Origin: Streptomyces sp. GESEQ-4
GTDB taxonomy: Bacteria > Actinomycetota > Actinomycetes > Streptomycetales > Streptomycetaceae
Direction: 5' to 3'
DNA: 64,000 nt
Assembly (NCBI RefSeq): GCF_017948455.1
Contig: NZ_JAFFSU010000001.1
Location: forward strand, 1,054,001 to 1,118,000
Under the pieces are notes generated by a model. The model was given only the letters and a program-made list of their open reading frames with translations. It was not told the DNA's origin and ran no database searches. Shown piece after piece: positions 59,038 to 64,000 of the stretch (the first letter of the stretch is position 1; every line of letters starts with the position of its first letter). Position numbers and translations under genes: made by a program.

Positions 59038-59481
59038 TCAGTGATTCCTCGGTTCGTTGCCGGAGGTCAGTATCTGATGCAGCAGGCCGGCGATCGTCGT
59101 CCTGCCGAGCTGTTCCTCCAGAGCTCGTTCCGCGCTCCGGAACTCGACGTCAAGCAGGTCGCCGATGTTGCGTCCGACCTCGCACGCCCCGCTGGGCGGA
59201 TGGGTGTACCGCGAGAAGATCTGCCCTTCCTCGACGGCGGCGTACGCGTCATAGAGCGTGATATCCCGCGGGGCGCGAGCAAGGGACCAGCCGCCCCCCC
59301 GACCCTCGGCGGACCAAACAAGGTCAGCGTCTCGCAAGCGGCCGAGGACGCGCCGCACGAGGACTGGGTTGCTCTCAAGGCTGTCCGCGATCTCCGCGGA
59401 AGTCAACGAGCCCCCACGCCGGTGCGCCAGCATCGCCAGCGCGTGAATCGCGACCGCGCTCCTACTGCTGAGCCCCGCCAT
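59038..59481 (-). CDS. Rrf2-family repressor
   Basis: 147 residues from ATG 59481. Rrf2 winged helix: SSRSAVAIHALAMLAHRRGG, SAEIADSLESNPVLVRRVLG, GRGGGWSLARAPRDITLYDA, then a dimerisation helix ending RSAERALEEQLGRTTIAGLL. Only one Cys is present (GACEVG), so it cannot hold an IscR/NsrR-type cluster with three Cys; it resembles YwnA-type members. It lies upstream of and in the same direction as the amidohydrolase/SDR operon, with an identical-type operator before each unit. Confidence 0.88.
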   Translation of the reverse strand: MAGLSSRSAVAIHALAMLAHRRGGSLTSAEIADSLESNPVLVRRVLGRLRDADLVWSAEGRGGGWSLARAPRDITLYDAYAAVEEGQIFSRYTHPPSGACEVGRNIGDLLDVEFRSAERALEEQLGRTTIAGLLHQILTSGNEPRNH

Positions 59482-59503
59482 CTCCTACTCCTTGCCGTCA
59501 CCG

Positions 59504-59534
59504 TCAAACTGCAACCACAGTAGTTGCAGTTTGA
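59504..59534. promoter_or_regulatory. Rrf2 operator before its own gene
   Basis: TCAAACTGCAAC-CACAGTA-GTTGCAGTTTGA is a perfect 12-bp-arm palindrome with a 7-base spacer, 22 bases upstream of the Rrf2 start. It is the better of two matching sites. Autoregulation is inferred. Confidence 0.8.
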
Positions 59535-59577
59535 TCGACAATCAACCGAGTCGCCTCACAGAGGCATGACTCAGGTG

Positions 59578-59739
59578 AGGGGCGAGGACCTCATCGGTGC
59601 CGACCAGGTCGCGACCCAGATCGGCCTGGACGGCGTCCGCGAGGCGCGGCTGGTCGCCGAAGCGGCCCTCGACCGCGTCCGGGACAAGTTCGGCCCCCGG
59701 GTCATCGGTCCCGCCGCCGTCTTCCGCCGCGCCTCATGA
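59578..59739 (+). pseudogene. DinB-type polymerase Y, C-terminal fragment
   Basis: The frame GADQVATQIGLDGVREARLV, AEAALDRVRDKFGPRVIGPA ends AAVFRRAS and TGA, matching the end of actinobacterial Y-family polymerase-like proteins (VREARL, DRVRDKFGP, ending RRAS). No catalytic part is present. Confidence 0.6.
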
Positions 59740-59756
59740 CCCGGCCCGCCAGCCGC

Positions 59757-60310
59757 GGAGGGAAGCCGTGATCCTCAACCCGCCCGGCCTGGGCCACGGT
59801 GCTGCCCAGCGGCTGCCGCACTGGCCCTACCTCCAGGCCGTCGACGACGCCTCACCCAGCGGGGCATCCCGCCCGGCACCGTACGGGCCGACTACGACCA
59901 TCCCCGGTTGGGGGACAGGCTGTTCATCGTGCTCGGGTGGGACACCAGCCGCACCGCCGCCCGCATGGGCGGGATCCGCTTCAACTGGGATGACGAGACC
60001 GGCTGGGCCTACTCCCTGCAGCGGCCTCAGCCTGCGCACCGGCCTGAGCAGGCCGCTGACAGTGCTGCACCGGGTCTACGCGGCACCGGAGGGCGTGGCC
60101 GCGGTGGGGGAGCAGTTCGTGTGCCACGGGCGTCTGCCCACCGGGGAGTACGGCGCGGAGTGGGACGGTGCGTCGCAGGTGCGCGCCACGATCGACCGAT
60201 TCCGCGCCACCCTGTTCGTGGAGGACAGGAAGGGCTATCACCTGTTCGGCGCAGCGTGGTCGTGTCAGTACGGGGCAGCCGGGAACTCAGCCTGGAGACG
60301 GTCTTCCTGA
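59757..60310 (+). pseudogene. DUF6292-type protein with frameshifts
   Basis: LPHWPYLQAVDDA, then in another frame TQRGIPPGTVRADYDHPRLG, DRLFIVLGWDTSRTAARMGG, IRFNWDDETGWAYSL, and in a third VYAAPEGVAAVGEQFVCHGR, SQVRATIDRFRATLFVEDRK, GYHLFGAAW. The order matches a DUF6292 protein with two frame changes (near 59852 and 60025). In Streptomyces such genes commonly lie next to Y-polymerase-like genes, as the fragment upstream confirms. Confidence 0.6.
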
Positions 60311-60509
60311 CGCTCTCTGGCGGGTTGGCACCAGCGTACAGACCCTGACCTGATCAGGCGCTGAGGACCTCGTCGCTGTCGCGGTGGCGAGTGAAGTGAC
60401 ATCGGCACAGGCCTGCGGCCGCTGACTTCGTGCGGACGTACGGAGTCGCGGAGGAGGCTTCGTTCTCTGTCACGAATCGGCGCGGCGTGTGCGCCCCTAT
60501 GTTCGCGGC

Positions 60510-61898
60510 ATGACGAAACTCGACCAGGTACGAGCCTGGTGGGAAGAGCGACTGCCCGCACTGCTCGACGAGTACGGGGTACCGGGTGTGGCGGTTGCCG
60601 TGGACCTGGCGGGAGAGGTCGCCGACCACGGCGCGGGTGTGCTGAGCCTGTCGACCGGGGTGGAGGCGAACGCCGACACATTGTTCCAGATCGGTTCCAC
60701 CACCAAGGTGTGGACCGCGACGCTGGTGATGCAGCTCGTCGACGAGGGCCTGGTCGAGCTCGACGCCCCGGTGCGTAGCCACCTGCCGGAGTTCCGCATC
60801 GCCGACGAGTCCGCCGCGGCAGCGATCACCGTCAGGCAACTCCTCAATCACACTGCCGGGTTCGAAGGCGACATCTTCACGGACACGGGCAAGAACGACG
60901 ACTGTGTGGAGAAGTACGTCGCCACCTTGAGCGACGTCCCCCAACTCTTCGCACCGGGACAGTTGTTCTCCTACAACAACGCGGGCTACTGCGTACTGGG
61001 CCGGCTGGTCGAGGTGGTGCGCGGCAAGCCCTATGGCGCTTGTCTGCGCGACCACCTATTCACGCCGCTCGGTCTCACCCACGCGGCACACGGAGCGGAC
61101 GAGGCGATCCTCCACCGGGCCGCGGTCGGACATCTGCCGCCGTCTCCCGGGGAGCCCCTCCAGCCCGCGCCCGTATGGTCCATCGCCCCCTCGAACTCGC
61201 CCGCCGGTTCCTTGCTCGCGATGCGCCCGCGCGACCTGCTGGCCTTCGCCCGGATGCACCTCAACGACGGCACGGCCGGCAACGGCACGGTGGTGCTGAG
61301 CGAGGCCACGGCCAAGGCCATGCGCGAGCGCGAGGCGGAGCTGCCCCGTCTCGGCGTGATGGGTGACGCCTGGGGTCTTGGCTGGGAGATCTTCGACGGC
61401 GAGAGCACTGGGCTGATCGGGCACGACGGAACCACCATCGGCCAGTCCGCCTTCCTGCGGCTGGTGCCCGAGCACGACCTCGCCATCGCCCTGCTGACCA
61501 ACGGCGGCAACACCCTCGGCCTCTACCGCGCGGTCGTCGGCCACATGCTGCGGGAACTGGCGGACGTCGACCTGCCCGCGATGCCGGTGCCGCCGGCCGA
61601 CCCCCGGCCCGTCGACGCCGGCCGCTTCCTGGGCACGTACAGCTCTCGCATGTTCGACAACACCGTCACCCAGGACGACGACCGCCGGGTCTGGGTGACC
61701 TGCGTCCCCAAGGGGCTCGCCGCCGAGATGGGCATGGAGACCACCACGGTCGAGCTGGTCGCCTTCGACGGCGACACGCTGATCGCCAAGGAGGAGGAGC
61801 ACGGATTCCACCAGCCGTACGCCTTCGTCGGTGGCATGCCTGACGGTCCCGCGCAGTTCCTCCACACCGGCAGGGCGGACCGCCGTACCGCTCAGTGA
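60510..61898 (+). CDS. Serine beta-lactamase-family hydrolase
   Basis: 462 residues from ATG 60510. Penicillin-binding fold: LFQIGSTTKVWTATLVMQLV (SxxK), LLNHTAGFEGDI, FSYNNAGYCVLGRLVEVV (YxN) and LIGHDGTTIGQSAF (HxG). A C-terminal beta-rich domain of about 110 residues follows. No signal peptide. Such proteins are D-aminopeptidases, esterases or other non-resistance hydrolases. It is followed 53 bases later by a peptide ABC transporter, so a role in processing imported peptides or D-amino-acid compounds is plausible. Confidence 0.87.
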   Translation: MTKLDQVRAWWEERLPALLDEYGVPGVAVAVDLAGEVADHGAGVLSLSTGVEANADTLFQIGSTTKVWTATLVMQLVDEGLVELDAPVRSHLPEFRIADESAAAAITVRQLLNHTAGFEGDIFTDTGKNDDCVEKYVATLSDVPQLFAPGQLFSYNNAGYCVLGRLVEVVRGKPYGACLRDHLFTPLGLTHAAHGADEAILHRAAVGHLPPSPGEPLQPAPVWSIAPSNSPAGSLLAMRPRDLLAFARMHLNDGTAGNGTVVLSEATAKAMREREAELPRLGVMGDAWGLGWEIFDGESTGLIGHDGTTIGQSAFLRLVPEHDLAIALLTNGGNTLGLYRAVVGHMLRELADVDLPAMPVPPADPRPVDAGRFLGTYSSRMFDNTVTQDDDRRVWVTCVPKGLAAEMGMETTTVELVAFDGDTLIAKEEEHGFHQPYAFVGGMPDGPAQFLHTGRADRRTAQ

Positions 61899-61951
61899 TG
61901 CCCCGGGCCGACGGTCTGCCTCGGCCCGCTCGACCTTCTGCTGGAGACACC

Positions 61952-63538
61952 ATGAAGTACGCAGGGACGACGACGATCGCGATGGCCGGGGCGCTGACGC
62001 TCGCGCTGACCGCGTGCAGCGGTGGCGGCACCAGCACGTCCGGCCAACCCGTCGACGGCGGGACCTTCACCTACGCCATACCCGCCGACCCCGGCAACCT
62101 CGACCCGCATGCGACCACACTGTCCGTCGCCCACCAGGTCGACCTGTTCATGTACGACTCACTGGTGGCCATCGACTCCTCCGGCAAGGAGGTCGCCTCG
62201 CTGGCGAGTTCCTGGAAGAGCACGCCCACGATCGCGAGTTACACCCTGCGCAAGGGCGTCACCTGTTCCGACGGCACTCCGCTCACCGCGAAGGACGTGG
62301 CCGACAACATCAACTACGCCGCGAACCCGAAGAGCGGGTCGACGGTGACGGGCCTGTATGTGCCGGCCGGTGCGCAGGCGAAGGCGGACGACGCGGCCGG
62401 CACCGTCACGGTGACCGCGCCGAGCGCCGACGCCTTTCTCGGCCGCAACGTGGGCACTTTGCCCATCGTGTGCCGCAAGGGCCTCAGCAATCGTTCGATC
62501 CTCAAACAGGGTGGCTCGGGCACCGGCATGTTCACACTCACTGAGGCCGTCGCCGACGACCACTACACCTTCACTCGGCGCAAGGACTACACGTGGGGGG
62601 CCGGCGGTCCCAAGCCCGGCACCAAGGGAGTCCCCGACAAGGTGGTCCTGAAGGTCGTACGCAACGAGGCCACCGCCGCCAACCTGCTGCTCGCCCGGCA
62701 GATCAACGCGGCCCGCATCGTCGGCCAGGACAAGGAACGCGTGGCGGCCCGGCTCGACTTCAAGCGCGCGATGCACTCACCACTGGGCGAGCTGTGGTTC
62801 AACCAGCGACGCGGCGAGCCAACCGCCGCACCCCAGGTCAGGCGTGCGCTCACGCAGGCACTCGACCTGGCGCAGCTGCGCAAGGTGGTCACCAACGGCG
62901 GCGGAGGGGCACCCACCGGCCTGGTCGCCAAGGGGCAGGGCCCGTGCACCGAGGACACCGTCGCCGGCAACCTGCCGGGCCACGATGAGGCCGCCGCGGA
63001 GGCCGCCCTCGACTCGGCGGGCTGGACCAAGGGCTCCGACGGCATCCGGCAGAAGGACGGCAAGAAGCTCGCGCTGACCTTCTACTACCCGACCAGCCGT
63101 GGCGCCCCGATGCAGAACGCCGCGGAACTCCTGCGCTCCGTCTGGCAGAAGACCGGCGTGAAGGTCACCCTGCGCGGCGCAGCGGACAGCCAGTTCGACC
63201 AGGTCATCTCCGGACAGGGCTCCTGGGACGCCATGTTCCTGCCGCTGACGGTGACCCTGCCCACCCAGGCGGTGCCCTTCGTCTCGGGCGCCACCCCGCC
63301 GGGCGGGAACAACTTCGGCTCGATCGCCAACGCCGAATACCAGACCCACGTCAAGGCCGCCTCGGCGCTCACCGGCGCGAAGGGCTGCGACGAATGGGCC
63401 GCCGCCGAGAAGGCGCTGTTCCGGCAGGCCGACGTCGTACCCTTCGCCGACCTGGCCACGCCGGTGTTCGGCAACGGCACGACCTTCGACATAGCCGACG
63501 GCTCCATCGCCCCGACCACGATCCGCATGGTCGGATGA
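61952..63538 (+). CDS. ABC transporter solute-binding lipoprotein (family 5, peptide type)
   Basis: 528 residues from ATG 61952 (GGAGACACC upstream). Signal MKYAGTTTIAMAGALTLALT with lipobox TACS, then a Gly/Ser linker. SBP_bac_5 features: GGTFTYAIPADPGNLDPHAT, the SWKSTPTIASYTLRKGVTCS segment, VRRALTQALDLAQLRKVVTN and LTFYYPTSRGAPMQNAAELL. It captures oligopeptides, opines or similar outside the cell for the permease that follows. Shares an operon with the serine hydrolase upstream. Confidence 0.88.
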   Translation: MKYAGTTTIAMAGALTLALTACSGGGTSTSGQPVDGGTFTYAIPADPGNLDPHATTLSVAHQVDLFMYDSLVAIDSSGKEVASLASSWKSTPTIASYTLRKGVTCSDGTPLTAKDVADNINYAANPKSGSTVTGLYVPAGAQAKADDAAGTVTVTAPSADAFLGRNVGTLPIVCRKGLSNRSILKQGGSGTGMFTLTEAVADDHYTFTRRKDYTWGAGGPKPGTKGVPDKVVLKVVRNEATAANLLLARQINAARIVGQDKERVAARLDFKRAMHSPLGELWFNQRRGEPTAAPQVRRALTQALDLAQLRKVVTNGGGGAPTGLVAKGQGPCTEDTVAGNLPGHDEAAAEAALDSAGWTKGSDGIRQKDGKKLALTFYYPTSRGAPMQNAAELLRSVWQKTGVKVTLRGAADSQFDQVISGQGSWDAMFLPLTVTLPTQAVPFVSGATPPGGNNFGSIANAEYQTHVKAASALTGAKGCDEWAAAEKALFRQADVVPFADLATPVFGNGTTFDIADGSIAPTTIRMVG

Positions 63539-63571
63539 CCGGCCGGCCGTAACCCGGAGGCACGCACACAG

Positions 63572-64000
63572 ATGAACGCACAGACGGCTGATCGGCTTCT
63601 GGCCGGACCCGGCACCGAGCAACCGCACGCATCGCCGGGCCTGGCCAGGGGAGTGGTGGAGAACCCCTGGGTCCGCTTCGCGGCACGCCGCCTGACCCGG
63701 CTGGCGCTGTCGGTGTGGGTGCTGGTCACGGTGGCGTTCGCGATGATCCACCTCATTCCCGGTGACCCCGTGCGCGCCGCGCTCGGTATGAACGCCTCGC
63801 AGCAGGTGATCAACCAGCGCAGGGAGATGCTGGGGCTGAATGACTCGCTGCCGACGCAGTATCTGCGCTTCCTGCGGGACCTGGCCGGGGGCGACCTCGG
63901 CACCTCCGTGACCAGCGGCCTCCCCGTGAGCCAGGTGATCGGTGACCGGCTGCCGTCCACCGCGGCGCTCGCTGTGGCGTCCTTCCTGCTGGCGGTGGTG
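63572..64000 (+). CDS. ABC transporter permease (DppB type), 5' part
   Basis: ATG 63572 with CGGAGG upstream; the frame is open to the right edge (143 residues visible). After a 40-residue N-terminal tail the family pattern appears: RRLTRLALSVWVLVTVAFAM, IHLIPGDPVRAALGMNASQQ, INQRREMLGLNDSLPTQYLR, FLRDLAGGDLGTSVTSGLPV, then the start of the next membrane span. This is the first permease of a peptide/nickel-type importer; the second permease and ATPases should follow outside the window. Confidence 0.87.
   Translation, partial: MNAQTADRLLAGPGTEQPHASPGLARGVVENPWVRFAARRLTRLALSVWVLVTVAFAMIHLIPGDPVRAALGMNASQQVINQRREMLGLNDSLPTQYLRFLRDLAGGDLGTSVTSGLPVSQVIGDRLPSTAALAVASFLLAVV

Overview
The window is high-GC actinobacterial DNA, almost certainly from a Streptomyces chromosome and probably from a variable arm-like region. 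The grounds are very strong G/C bias at third codon positions, frequent GTG starts, GTGA/ATGA overlaps, many regulators of the DeoR, XRE/MmyB, TetR, LysR, HxlR, ArsR and Rrf2 families, actinobacterial DUF families (DUF4235, DUF3618, DUF6292), a rare TTA codon, and many gene and IS remnants. No rRNA, tRNA or CRISPR array was found.

Bases 1-2243 hold the end of a polyol-type dehydrogenase gene, a DeoR regulator and a HAD hydrolase. Bases 2277-14528 are the best-preserved metabolic block. A MmyB-type XRE regulator is divergent from a run of oxidoreductases (zinc dehydrogenase, atypical SDR, cyclophilin-like lipoprotein, MFS pump, SDR, cupin). A Tat-exported molybdenum aldehyde oxidase of PaoABC type follows, with an XdhC/PaoD-like maturation factor and an esterase. 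The same palindrome GGGAG-N6-CTCCC precedes both transcription units, so they may form one regulon.

Bases 14585-18000 carry a small membrane-protein operon (holin-like, DUF3618, a DUF4235 gene with three lesions), a 5'-truncated flavin reductase, a broken PAP2 phosphatase and a BrkB-family protein. Bases 18391-31400 hold a phosphotransferase, an MFS remnant, an SRPBCC-ArsR-SRPBCC operon with two matching operators, an aldo/keto reductase, a DUF1963 gene bracketed by inverted IS5 pieces, a TetR/FAD-monooxygenase divergent pair, a LysR/SDR pair with a deleted SDR, and a methyltransferase gene whose frame is broken by an 8-bp tandem repeat.

Bases 31400-38200 hold an HxlR regulator, a propionyl-CoA synthetase, a quinone oxidoreductase, an HxlR fragment sharing the first HxlR's operator, a third HxlR with a divergent thioesterase, and several fragments. 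Bases 38300-44000 have a second phosphotransferase, a sigma-factor-like gene with a translationally coupled partner, and small unknown proteins. Bases 44606-56400 are rich in mobile DNA: a full IS1380 copy and a truncated second copy that ends a FAH-family gene, an IS5-type element with target duplication, and an IS110 piece. Among these lie an enoyl-CoA hydratase gene, a second DUF1963 gene, an SDR/LysR pair and an acyltransferase gene with a TTA codon.

Bases 56692-59534 form an SDR plus amidohydrolase operon beside an Rrf2 regulator, with one palindromic operator in front of each unit. The window ends with a serine hydrolase and the start of an oligopeptide-type ABC transporter operon that runs past the right edge. 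The main theme is small oxidoreductase or hydrolase operons, each next to a dedicated repressor, with several recognisable operators and many genes caught in decay.
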